From an uncultured Oscillospiraceae bacterium (GTDB taxonomy: Bacteria > Bacillota > Clostridia > Oscillospirales > Ruminococcaceae), in the NCBI GenBank assembly GCA_934539585.1, contig CAKTCT010000045.1, forward strand, positions 1-21,819: a stretch of DNA of 21,819 nucleotides, read 5' to 3'. A program made the translations under genes and the position numbers. Below the pieces are notes generated by a model, which was given only the letters and a program-made list of their open reading frames with translations, was not told the origin of the DNA and did not search any database. Of this stretch, positions 7,179 to 15,301 are shown one piece after another (position 1 is the first letter of the stretch; each line of letters opens with the position of its first letter).

Positions 7179-7512
7179 GGCCGCCCGGATCGACGGGGCC
7201 AACATCCTCCAGGAGATCCGGTACATCACCATCCCTCATGTGGTGCCCACCATGGTTACATTGGGACTTTTGAAGCTTTCCAGCATCCTGAAAGGGCAGT
7301 TCGACCTGTTTTACCAGATCGTTGGGGATAACGGCACCCTTTACGCCGCCACCGACATTCTGGACACCTACGTTTTCCGCAGCGTTGCCAAGACCTTCAA
7401 CGTGGGCTTCGGCACGGCGGCGGGACTGTATCAGTCGCTGTTCGGATTCCTTCTGGTCCTGACGGTCAACGCCGTGATCCGGAAGGTGGACGCCGACTAT
7501 GCCCTGTTCTGA
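7084..7512 (+). pseudogene. C-terminal part of an LplB-type carbohydrate ABC transporter permease
   Basis: Reading frame 1 from about 7084 gives 142 residues of a binding-protein-dependent permease. It has WKNVGVGTVIYLAA, then the EAA motif for docking the ATPase (YEAARIDGA…IPHVVPT), then two more membrane segments ending at TGA 7510–7512. Full-length relatives are about 300 residues, so the N-terminal half, including the first membrane spans, is missing. The frame extends a few codons into the recombinase (a TTG at 7069) but there is no proper start or ribosome site. It would have paired with the intact permease downstream. Confidence 0.85.
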
Positions 7513-7546
7513 ACATGCGGACCAGCGGAAGGGAAGGAGCCTCCAT

Positions 7547-8437
7547 ATGAAAGTCAAAAAAACCGCCGGACAAATCGCTTTCAACACCGTGAGCTATTTT
7601 TTCACCGGAATCGTCAGCCTCATGTGCCTGCTGCCCTTTCTTCTGGTGATCTCTGCGTCCCTGACCAGCGAAAGCGCTATTTACGCCAAGGGATACGCCT
7701 TGATCCCTCCGGAGTTTTCCACTCAGGCGTACCGTTTTCTCTTTGAATATCCCCAGGAGATTCTCAACGCCTACGCCGTTACGGTTTTCATTACGGCGGT
7801 GGGGTCGGCGGCGGGACTGTTTCTTACGGCCATGGCCGGATACGTCTTGCAGCGGCCGGATTTCAAATACCGCAACGTTTTTTCCTTCTACATCTATTTC
7901 ACCATGCTGTTTAACGGCGGCCTGGTCCCCACCTATATGTGGTACACCAAGCTGGGGCTGAAGAACACCTACTGGGTGCTGATTCTACCCTTGCTGATGA
8001 GCGCCTACAACGTGATCCTGATGAAGAACTTTATGCGTTCGGTCCCCCATGAGGTCACAGAGGCGGCCAAAATCGACGGGGCCAACGACTTTTACATCTT
8101 CCTGCGGCTGATCTTGCCCCTGGCAGTGCCGGGGCTGGCTACCATCGGGCTTTTTCTGGGGCTTTCTTACTGGAACGACTGGTTCTCCGCCTATCTGTAT
8201 GTGGACCGGTCGGCCATGTACCCGTTGCAGCTGCTGCTCTATAACAAGCTGGCCACGGCAGAGTACTACAAAACTTCCTCCAATTTCAACATGGGCGGCA
8301 TGGCTCTGGCGGAGCTTCCGTCGGAGTCCCTGAAAATGGCCACCGCCGTCATCGCCACCGGCCCCATCATCCTGCTGTACCCCTTCGTGCAGAAGTACTT
8401 CATCAAGGGACTGACCGTCGGCGCTGTGAAAGGATAA
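7547..8437 (+). CDS. LplC/YtcP-type carbohydrate ABC transporter permease
   Basis: The start is ATG 7547 with AAGGAG about 9 nt upstream, giving 296 residues, a full-length protein for this family. It has about six membrane helices, including the N-terminal span from about residue 14. The EAA loop (EVTEAAKIDGAN…ILPLAVPG) lies about two thirds along. The final sequence YFIKGLTVGAVKG is the classic end of LplC-like permeases. It forms the second half of a heterodimeric membrane channel importing an oligosaccharide or glycoside. Its partner upstream and its binding protein downstream are both broken here, so the importer is probably not functional. The substrate cannot be told from the sequence. 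Confidence 0.93.
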   Translation: MKVKKTAGQIAFNTVSYFFTGIVSLMCLLPFLLVISASLTSESAIYAKGYALIPPEFSTQAYRFLFEYPQEILNAYAVTVFITAVGSAAGLFLTAMAGYVLQRPDFKYRNVFSFYIYFTMLFNGGLVPTYMWYTKLGLKNTYWVLILPLLMSAYNVILMKNFMRSVPHEVTEAAKIDGANDFYIFLRLILPLAVPGLATIGLFLGLSYWNDWFSAYLYVDRSAMYPLQLLLYNKLATAEYYKTSSNFNMGGMALAELPSESLKMATAVIATGPIILLYPFVQKYFIKGLTVGAVKG

Positions 8438-8439
8438 CC

Positions 8440-8456
8440 CCCGGAAAAGCTCCGGG
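8440..8456 (+). other. Intercistronic hairpin between permease and binding-protein genes
   Basis: CCCGGA (8440–8445) and TCCGGG (8451–8456) form a 6-bp stem with a 5-nt loop, and no T-run follows. Such hairpins after permease genes often stabilise or partition mRNA so that the binding protein is made in excess; that role is an inference here. Confidence 0.45.
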
Positions 8457-8485
8457 ATCGAAAAAACTTATAGGAGGTCACAAAG

Positions 8486-9190
8486 ATGAAAGCAACGAAA
8501 ATCGCGGCCCTGGTTCTTTCCGTGCTGATGGCGGTAGGCTGCTGCGCCTGCTCCCAGAAGCCGGGAGGCGCATCTTCCGGCACATCTGCGCCGCCGTCAG
8601 GGGCCCAGAGCAGCGGGACGGAGTCCCAGATCGATCTTTCTGCCCACCGGGACATCGTCATGTGGATGGTGTCCAGCCCGCCCAGCGGCCTGGAAGATGT
8701 TCTGTCCGCCATCAACGAAAAGCTGGAAGCGGACTTCAACGCCACCCTTCATTATAATCTGCTGGGCTTTGACTCGGAGATGATGACCAAGTACGGCCTG
8801 CTTTTGGCGGGAAACGAACAGGTGGACATCATCCAGGGCTCCTCGGTGTTCTTCTCCACCTACGTTTCCCAGGGGGCTTACAGCGCCTTGGACGACCCCT
8901 TTGAGCCCAAACTGGACCTGGACCGGCTCCGGGAGCTGCGGGAGGCCCTGGATCTGCCCCTGATCCTCCACGGTGGCACCGGCATCCCGGCGGAACAGGT
9001 CAAGGCGGCCATCCGCATCGGCGTGACTAAGGTCAATGTGGGCACCAGCTACGGCGCGGCTTTCTACGACGCCATGAAAAAGGTGGTGGACGAAGGGAAA
9101 ATTACCAACTATGTCCCCGCCAAGAGCGTGATGAAGGAGGTTGTCATCGACTTTGTCCGCCATTGGATTCAAATCGTCAAGGCTCAGTGA
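8486..9190 (+). pseudogene. In-frame fusion: solute-binding lipoprotein N-terminus joined to class II aldolase C-terminus
   Basis: The 234-residue ORF has a good AGGAGG site. Residues 1 to about 138 are a lipoprotein export signal with a lipobox-like AVGC followed by a Ser/Gly/Pro linker, then the first part of an LplA-type extracellular solute-binding protein (DIVMWMV, then ADFNATLHYN, then a VDIIQG-type segment). From about residue 140 (KLDLDRLRELREAL) it matches the end of class II fructose/tagatose-bisphosphate aldolases, with LILHGGTGIP and KVNVGTSYG. The binding protein should be about 500 residues and the aldolase about 285, so both are truncated. The product would be a secreted fragment without either activity. 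The neighbouring kinase gene suggests that the aldolase once formed a kinase-aldolase pair. Confidence 0.87.
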
Positions 9191-9206
9191 GCCGAAAGGA
9201 GCCGCC

Positions 9207-10160
9207 ATGGACGTTATCGGAATCGGCACCGTCTGTGTCGATGAGATTCTGGAGATCGAAGAACTCCCTGGCTCCGACCAGTTCGTCAACGCCCTGGGGC
9301 ACAGCTGCCAGGGCGGCGGCCGGGTAGCCAACGCCCTTTCCGTTCTGGGGAGACTGGGGGTCCGGGCCCAGCTGCTGGGAGTGGCGGGGGACGACCTGTA
9401 CGGGGCCTTCTGCCGGAAGGACCTGGAATTTCAGGGGGTGGACACCTCCGGAATCCGGACCGACCCCGGGAAGGACACCAATTACTGCGTCGTTTTGGCG
9501 GAGCGGAGCACCGGCTGCCGGTCCATTATCCGGCAGTTCGGCACCTGCCGCCCCCTGACGCTGGAGGACCTGCCGGAAGAAGCCATCCGTGACGCCAAGG
9601 TCCTCCATCTGGCGGACATGTCCCCGGTGAGCCAGGCTGCCGCCCGGATCATTCGGGAAGGCGGCGGCACAGTGGTCATGGATGCCGATGAATACGACCC
9701 CGCCATTCAGGCCCACCTGGACCTGATCGACGTGTTCATCTGCGCCAAGCAGTACTTTTTCCACAAGTTCCCCGGCGGCGACCTGAAAGAGGGCCTGGAA
9801 GCCATCCGGCGGCAAGGTTCCCATACCGCCATTGTCACCCTGGGAGCCAAAGGCTGCGCCGGGCTCAGCGGGGAGGGCTATTTTGAACTTCCGATTTTTC
9901 CAGTGGAGGTAGCGGATTCCACCGGCGCCGGAGACGTTTTCCACGGAGGGTACATTTACGGCCTGCTCCAGGGCTGGGACGCCCGGGAAAGCGCCCGGTT
10001 CGCGTCGGCGGTATCCGCCATCAAGTGTACGGCCCTGGGGGGCCGGGCGGGGATTCCCGATCTGGCCATGGTCCGGGAATTTCTGGCCGCCGGCCGCATC
10101 GACCGGACCCAGCTGGACCGCCGGGCGGAATTTTACCGCAAGGGGTTTGCAAGACTGTAA
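9207..10160 (+). CDS. PfkB-family sugar kinase
   Basis: The start is ATG 9207 with AAAGGAG about 7 nt upstream, giving 317 residues, a normal length. The N-terminal PfkB signature is visible (GGGRVANALSVLGRLGV, then GDDLYGAF), and so is the C-terminal signature DSTGAGDVFHGGY with its catalytic aspartate. The family (ribokinase/fructokinase type) phosphorylates sugars or sugar phosphates with ATP in the cytoplasm. It follows the aldolase remnant by 16 bases and precedes the MFS gene by 20, in one probable operon. A kinase next to a class II aldolase suggests a ketose-phosphate pathway, but the substrate cannot be assigned. Confidence 0.93.
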   Translation: MDVIGIGTVCVDEILEIEELPGSDQFVNALGHSCQGGGRVANALSVLGRLGVRAQLLGVAGDDLYGAFCRKDLEFQGVDTSGIRTDPGKDTNYCVVLAERSTGCRSIIRQFGTCRPLTLEDLPEEAIRDAKVLHLADMSPVSQAAARIIREGGGTVVMDADEYDPAIQAHLDLIDVFICAKQYFFHKFPGGDLKEGLEAIRRQGSHTAIVTLGAKGCAGLSGEGYFELPIFPVEVADSTGAGDVFHGGYIYGLLQGWDARESARFASAVSAIKCTALGGRAGIPDLAMVREFLAAGRIDRTQLDRRAEFYRKGFARL

Positions 10161-10180
10161 CGCCGAAAGGAGGAACCTTC

Positions 10181-11407
10181 ATGAAGCAAAGGACCCGTCC
10201 CGCCCTGATTTTCGGCTGCATCCTGGTGCTGATGACGCTGTTTATGATGGCCTACACCGTCACCGGGCTGATGCTCCCGTCCCTGACGGCGTACTACGGC
10301 CTTACCGTATCCCAAAGCGGCATGGTGGCCTCTTTGCAGTACGGCGGAGAAACGCTGATCCTGGTGATCTCGGGGTTCCTTCCCCAGGGGGCCGCCAAGG
10401 AAAAGCGGATCGCCGGATGCTTTGTGGGAACGGTTCTGGTCCTTCTGGGGATGAGCCTCCACCCTCCGTTTCCGGTGCTTCTGTGGTGCTTCCTGGCCTT
10501 CGGCGTCTGCTCCGGACGGTTCACCTACTACGCCGCCTCGTACATTGCAGAGCTGTTCCCGGAGAACCGGGGCCGGTACATGACCATTTTCTACATTTCC
10601 GTCAGCGCCGGGTGCATGGCCGCGCCCTATTATCCCACCTGGCGGTTGGACCGAGGCGCGGGCTGGTGGACCGTCTATGGAACAGAGGCCGGGGTCATCA
10701 GCATTTTCACCCTGGTTTTCATGCTGACCCTACTTTTCTGCCGCCAAGACCCGCCGAAAACACCGGCAGCCCCGGCAGAAAAGGGGGCGGCCCCGCCCTT
10801 TCGCTTCCTTTTCCAAAAGGGTAGCGGACGGCTGGTCCTGCTCTGCTTGATGGCGCTGCTCTATATGGGACACCAGATTTCCCTTACGGCCTGGCTTCCC
10901 ACCTATCTGGGGGATAGCCTGGGGGTAAGCGCCGGGTTTTCCGGGGTGGTGCTCTCTTTGTTCGCCGCCGGGCTGGTGGCCGGACGGGTCCTCTATGCGG
11001 CAGTCTCCAGCCGGGTGCGGGCGGAGCACTTTCTTCTGGCCGCCACGATTCTGGGCAGCATCGTTCTGGGGGCGGGTCTGCTGATCCGCTCCGGCCCCGC
11101 CATTCTGATCGCCATGCTTTTTACCGGGATTTTTACCGGTGCGCTGAACCCGGTCCTCACCAGTCTGGGCTGCGACTGGTATCCTCAGAATACCGGCGCG
11201 GCGGCGGGACTCATCTGCCTGTCCCTTTCCGTGGGCGGGATGGCGTTCCCTTATCTGGTGGGACGGATCGCCCAGCGCTTTTCTCTGTTCGCCGCCATCT
11301 TCCTGGCGGCGGTGGACCTGCTGCTCATCGCCGTGCTGCTGGCGGTGAGCATGGCCCAGACCCGGTCTATGGAAAAACAGCAAGGGAGGAATCCAAATGG
11401 CAATTGA
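10181..11407 (+). CDS. Major facilitator superfamily transporter
   Basis: The start is ATG 10181 behind AAAGGAGG, giving 408 residues. About twelve hydrophobic helices are visible in two halves, with a hydrophilic central loop (residues about 188–210, Pro/Ala-rich). There is a short charged N-terminus before the first span (LIFGCILVLMTLFMMAYTV). The membership is clear from the topology and the repeated Gly-rich helices; the substrate is not. Placed between a sugar kinase and a glycosidase, it may import or export a sugar or glycoside. Its stop overlaps the glycosidase start by 11 bases, so the two are translationally linked. Confidence 0.9.
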   Translation: MKQRTRPALIFGCILVLMTLFMMAYTVTGLMLPSLTAYYGLTVSQSGMVASLQYGGETLILVISGFLPQGAAKEKRIAGCFVGTVLVLLGMSLHPPFPVLLWCFLAFGVCSGRFTYYAASYIAELFPENRGRYMTIFYISVSAGCMAAPYYPTWRLDRGAGWWTVYGTEAGVISIFTLVFMLTLLFCRQDPPKTPAAPAEKGAAPPFRFLFQKGSGRLVLLCLMALLYMGHQISLTAWLPTYLGDSLGVSAGFSGVVLSLFAAGLVAGRVLYAAVSSRVRAEHFLLAATILGSIVLGAGLLIRSGPAILIAMLFTGIFTGALNPVLTSLGCDWYPQNTGAAAGLICLSLSVGGMAFPYLVGRIAQRFSLFAAIFLAAVDLLLIAVLLAVSMAQTRSMEKQQGRNPNGN

Positions 11408-12860
11408 TATGAAACCGGTCTATGAAGCCGCCCTGTCGGCTGCCGCGCCGCTGAAAATGCTCCACACCCAAGGCCCCCGGATCGTGGACACCGACGGCGC
11501 ACCCGTGACCTTGCGGGGCTGCAACATCGGCTCCTGGATGAACATGGAGTATTACCTCTACGGCATCTACGGCTCCGAGCACATTCTGCGGAGAATGGCC
11601 CGGGAAATTTTAGGGGAGGAGAAGGGCCGCTTCCTTTTCGACTCCATGATGGACCACTTCTTCAACGAGGACGATGTGGCCTACCTGAAAAGCATCGGAA
11701 ACACCGTCCTCCGCCTGCCCATGAATTACCGGCATTTCGAGGACGAGGAGCACCCGGAAACCTATCGGGAAGAAGGCTTCCGCCGGGTGGACCAGGTCCT
11801 TGACTGGTGCGAAAAATACGGCCTTTACGTCATTCTGGATATGCACGCCGTTCCCGGCTGCCAGAGCGGCAACTGGTGCAGCGACAACGCCACCGGCGAG
11901 GCCCATTTCTGGCACAACGAGTATTTTTACCGGCGATTCCTCCGGCTGTGGGAGGAGTTCGCCCGGCGCTACCGGGGGAGAGTCGTGGTGGCGGGATATA
12001 ACATCTTGAACGAGCCTGTCACCGTGGACCGCATCGGGAACCTCCCCATCCCCGTCGCCCACGACTGGGACGAGCTCAACGCCCTTCACCGCCGGACGGT
12101 GGCCGCCATCCGGGCCATTGACCCGGAGCATATCATCTTCCTGGAAGGGGACCAGGCGTCCAGCCTGTTCCACGGCATGGAGCCGCCCTTCGCCGAGAAC
12201 CTGGTATACAGCTCCCACAACTATTCCTTCAGCTCCGGCGCGGTGACGGCCCGGTTCTATCCCGGCCTGACCTCCGATGGGCGCTACTGTGACCGGGAGG
12301 CCATCCGGGAGGAGTTTTACCGCCAGGAAGGCACCGCCTTCTGTCAGGATCACCAGGTTCCCCTTTGGGTGGGAGAGTTCGGCTCCCGGAGTTACAGCGA
12401 GATCATCGATGACCAGATCGGCGTTTTCGAAGAATTCGGGGCCCACTGGACCATCTGGCAGCATAAGGACATCGGCTTTTCCTCCCCGCTGCGGTACCAC
12501 CCCAAATGCCCCTATCTTCTCCGGTTCCAGGACCTGATCTCCCGGTTCGGCACCGTTTACGGCGGGAACTGGGGCGCAGAGGAGACTCCGGCCCGCCGGA
12601 GCATGCGGAAAAAGTGCCGGGAATTTGAGGACGCCCTGATGACCGCCGCCCAAAGCCCCTATGTGGGCGAAGCGTCCCACTATATGCTTTCCCGGTGGGT
12701 GGACGACGGCTATTACGCTAAGATCGTGGCCTACGAATACTTCAAACGTTATGAGGAAATGAGCCTGGAGGAGATCGACCGGATGTTTGCAGACTCCTTT
12801 GAGCTCCGGAACTGCGTGGAGCACCCCCACGTCCGGGTCCTCCGGAAATACTGCAAATGA
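11397..12860 (+). CDS. Glycoside hydrolase family 5 enzyme, cytoplasmic
   Basis: The 487-residue protein starts at ATG 11397 behind GGGAGGA. It has a GH5-type N-terminus (LRGCNIGSWMNMEYYL) and a conserved LDMHAVPG stretch (about 143–150). The acid/base glutamate is in NILNEP (Glu206) and the nucleophile glutamate in WVGEFG (Glu327). The family is a retaining beta-glycosidase barrel acting on glucan-like or glycosidic substrates. There is no signal peptide or membrane span, so it should work inside the cell on an imported oligosaccharide, unlike many secreted GH5 cellulases. Residues after about 410 form an extra helical C-terminal part whose role I cannot assign. The gene ends the operon. Confidence 0.9.
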   Translation: MAIDMKPVYEAALSAAAPLKMLHTQGPRIVDTDGAPVTLRGCNIGSWMNMEYYLYGIYGSEHILRRMAREILGEEKGRFLFDSMMDHFFNEDDVAYLKSIGNTVLRLPMNYRHFEDEEHPETYREEGFRRVDQVLDWCEKYGLYVILDMHAVPGCQSGNWCSDNATGEAHFWHNEYFYRRFLRLWEEFARRYRGRVVVAGYNILNEPVTVDRIGNLPIPVAHDWDELNALHRRTVAAIRAIDPEHIIFLEGDQASSLFHGMEPPFAENLVYSSHNYSFSSGAVTARFYPGLTSDGRYCDREAIREEFYRQEGTAFCQDHQVPLWVGEFGSRSYSEIIDDQIGVFEEFGAHWTIWQHKDIGFSSPLRYHPKCPYLLRFQDLISRFGTVYGGNWGAEETPARRSMRKKCREFEDALMTAAQSPYVGEASHYMLSRWVDDGYYAKIVAYEYFKRYEEMSLEEIDRMFADSFELRNCVEHPHVRVLRKYCK

Positions 12861-12866
12861 CGCTGC

Positions 12867-12908
12867 CCGCCTGCGCTCCGCTATGGAAACTGCGCAGGCG
12901 GATTTTTT
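12867..12908 (+). terminator. Rho-independent terminator after the glycosidase gene
   Basis: CCGCCTGCGC (12867–12876) pairs perfectly with GCGCAGGCGG (12892–12901), followed by A and six T residues. It closes the transporter-kinase-glycosidase transcript before the regulator gene. Confidence 0.9.
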
Positions 12909-12939
12909 AGAATCCAAAAAAATCGCAACAATCCCGGAA

Positions 12940-12984
12940 ATATGGACTTGTGAAACCTTTGGAAAGGTGATAGAATGTCCATAT
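12940..12984 (+). promoter_or_regulatory. Nested inverted repeats framing the regulator promoter (candidate operator)
   Basis: ATATGGAC (12940–12947) and GTCCATAT (12977–12984) form a perfect 8-bp inverted repeat. It lies just outside the -35 and -10 boxes, with 29 bases between. Inside the spacer, ACCTTT-GG-AAAGGT (12955–12968) is a second perfect dyad. Dimeric regulators often bind such sites. That the gene's own AraC-type product binds here is an inference. Confidence 0.6.
12948..12976 (+). promoter_or_regulatory. Sigma-A-type promoter of the AraC-type regulator gene
   Basis: TTGTGA (12948–12953), a 17-nt spacer and TAGAAT (12971–12976) form a good sigma-A-type promoter, with initiation near 12983. 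It gives the regulator its own transcript after the upstream terminator. Confidence 0.78.
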
Positions 12985-13011
12985 AGGGTGCGACCGGAAA
13001 GAGAGGGCGCT

Positions 13012-15252
13012 ATGTGGTTCCAGCAGATCAAGGAGACCCTTCGCAACCAGAAGAAAATCTTATCCGCCACCAGTATCATCGCCGCGTTGGTGATCCTGGT
13101 CTCGGTGAGTTATGGGTATGTCTTTCAGGGCATCGTGAGTCAGAAGGCAGACGCCTTTCTGACCAACAACCTGAACCAGAACGAAACTGCCGTGAACCAG
13201 ATGATCGCCTCCTGTGACACCCTCTGTTCCCAAATGTACACCGAATTGAGCATCCGGAAGCTGATGAACGAGGACCTGGACGTTTACGAATTTCAGACCT
13301 ACTATCCCCAGCTCAAGCGTTACCGTACCGTGGACGGCGACATCGAGGCCCTTTACCTTTATAACGCCCGGCAGCAGAAGGTCTATTCCACCTCCGGGAC
13401 CCTTTCCTTCGGCGAGCACAGCCGGGAGGATTTTCCGGATGGGGATTTGTGGAATTATCTCCGGCAGCCAGCGTATTCCTACGCCTCCCAGCCGGTCCCC
13501 CGGACGATTCCGGTGGAGAACATCTGGGCCTACGACGGAAAAACGGAACTCCCGGTCTTTTCCTTCTTTTATACGCCTGCCGTCCGGGGAAACTACATCG
13601 ATTACAACACCATTGTGGTCAATTACTCCTATCAGAAGCTGATCCGGGAGTTCGCCTATTTCAGCAGCGAAGCCTACGGCGACGGGTCCGTTCTGATCCT
13701 TTCCGGGGACACGGTGATTTTTTCCACTGATCCGGAACAGCCCCTGGGCGTTTCCGTCGGGGAGGTCTTTAATCCGCAGGGGCTCCGGTTCCTCCGGGAC
13801 GACCGCGTCCAAAAGGGGACCCGCTGCCGTATCAACGGCGAATCCAAGTACATTCTCAAGCGCAGACTGGACAACCTGGACTGGACCCTTGTCACCGTGG
13901 TCCCCAGCCGGTACATCACCCGGGAAAACTCCATCTGCGTCCTTTTGACGGTGCTGCTTTTGGGCGTTGTCGTGCTGGTGGGGATCGGCTCTGCCATCAC
14001 CGCCTCGGGCTACACCAAAAGGCAGAAGCAGCAGGAGATAGAGGAACTGACCCGGTACTATTCCCAGCAGGATTTCCTGATGGAGCTTTTCCACGGCTGG
14101 CGGCGGTACGATGTGGCCGAGTTGAGCCAGCGCCTGGAGGAATTCGGCAGCTCCCTTAGGGTCCAGGGAAACTTCCACATGATCATCGGCAAGATCGATC
14201 ACTACTACGACTATTTCAACCAATTCCAGAAGTCAGACCGGGCAGAGCTCAACCGGAAGATCATCCAGATGGTGAGCCGGTATTACGCAGACGCCCCGGT
14301 AAAGATCGAGGGCTGCAACATGCTCAACGAGGAGCGGGACGGGGAATTCGTCTGGCTCCTGCAAGAGGAAGCCGGCCTGGATTTCAAAGCCTTCGAGGAC
14401 CGCTGGTACGCCTGCTTTGAGGCCATCCGGGAAAAGACGGGACGGCAGTTCTCCCTTATCATCAGCAAGCCCTTCCATTCCATGGAGTCCGTGGCGTTTT
14501 TATACAAGTCTCTGTCCGAGGAGATTACCATCCGCCGGGTCTTTGACGGATACGGCCTGTTCATCCACGAAATGGGCCTCCGGACCGAGCCCTACTCCTA
14601 TCCGGAAAAAGAGGAAAAGGCCATGATGGACTGCCTGCTCATGGGGGACTATCCGGGCCTTCGGGAAAATTTTGAGCGCATCGTGGACCTGACCCGCTAT
14701 CGTGGAGAGTACGAGGTGGAGAGCACCTTCACCCAGCTCTCATACAGCTACTACCGGAACGTCCAGATCATCCTCCGCAATCACCAGATCGCCGTGCCCA
14801 GCGGGATGCTGATGCCCTATATCACCTTTGAATTTGTGGAGCGTATCGACGACGTCCGTCGAATCTTCTACAACGCTTTCGACGGCCTGGAGCGGATCCT
14901 CCAGGAAAAGCGGGCCAACCGCCAGAAGGAGCTTTCCGATCGGATTGTCGAGTATATCCGGCAGCATTTCAGCGACCCGGACCTTTCCCGGCAGAGCATT
15001 GCCGACGCCTTTCATGTTTCCTACTCCACCGTGGGCGTGGCCATCAAAAGCCGCCTGCCTGGAGGGCTTTCCAATTATGTCCAGGAGCTTCGGCTGGAAA
15101 GCGCCAAGGAGCTTCTGGCCTTCGGCAGCGACCCCATCGAATCGGTGGCGGCTCAGTGCGGCTTTGCAAGCTACATCCACTTCCACAAAACCTTCAAGAA
15201 GAACACCGGGACCACCCCCGGAGACTATCGGAAGGAAAAGCGCCCGTCTTGA
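13012..15252 (+). CDS. Membrane-bound AraC-family transcriptional regulator with extracellular sensor domain
   Basis: The start is ATG 13012 (weak GAGAGGG site), giving 746 residues. The first membrane span is at about residues 19–40. An extracellular segment of about 250 residues, probably Cache-like, precedes a second span at about residues 305–327 (VLLLGVVVLVGIG). A long cytoplasmic linker then leads to a C-terminal AraC DNA-binding domain of about 100 residues with both helix-turn-helix elements (LSRQSIADAFHVSYSTVG, then IESVAAQCGFASYIHFHKTF). This is the YesN/YtdP layout typical of regulators beside LplABC-type sugar importers. It probably senses a sugar or its binding protein outside the cell and controls this locus. 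It lies between the glycosidase and isomerase genes, and the dyads in its promoter suggest autoregulation. Confidence 0.92.
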   Translation: MWFQQIKETLRNQKKILSATSIIAALVILVSVSYGYVFQGIVSQKADAFLTNNLNQNETAVNQMIASCDTLCSQMYTELSIRKLMNEDLDVYEFQTYYPQLKRYRTVDGDIEALYLYNARQQKVYSTSGTLSFGEHSREDFPDGDLWNYLRQPAYSYASQPVPRTIPVENIWAYDGKTELPVFSFFYTPAVRGNYIDYNTIVVNYSYQKLIREFAYFSSEAYGDGSVLILSGDTVIFSTDPEQPLGVSVGEVFNPQGLRFLRDDRVQKGTRCRINGESKYILKRRLDNLDWTLVTVVPSRYITRENSICVLLTVLLLGVVVLVGIGSAITASGYTKRQKQQEIEELTRYYSQQDFLMELFHGWRRYDVAELSQRLEEFGSSLRVQGNFHMIIGKIDHYYDYFNQFQKSDRAELNRKIIQMVSRYYADAPVKIEGCNMLNEERDGEFVWLLQEEAGLDFKAFEDRWYACFEAIREKTGRQFSLIISKPFHSMESVAFLYKSLSEEITIRRVFDGYGLFIHEMGLRTEPYSYPEKEEKAMMDCLLMGDYPGLRENFERIVDLTRYRGEYEVESTFTQLSYSYYRNVQIILRNHQIAVPSGMLMPYITFEFVERIDDVRRIFYNAFDGLERILQEKRANRQKELSDRIVEYIRQHFSDPDLSRQSIADAFHVSYSTVGVAIKSRLPGGLSNYVQELRLESAKELLAFGSDPIESVAAQCGFASYIHFHKTFKKNTGTTPGDYRKEKRPS

Positions 15253-15301
15253 CCTCAGACATCCTGCGGCGAACCTGCCGCTGAAAATAGGAGGAGCAGT
15301 T

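Noticed and set aside
12787..13011. Longer N-terminus for the AraC-type regulator starting at 12787
   Set aside because: It would overlap the end of the GH5 gene and read through the terminator and promoter; the membrane span close to ATG 13012 marks the natural start.
11610..13079. Long minus-strand frame (489 codons) opposite the GH5 gene
   Set aside because: It is a GC-rich shadow of the glycosidase; catalytic motifs and the ribosome site support the + strand gene, and this frame crosses the terminator and the regulator promoter.
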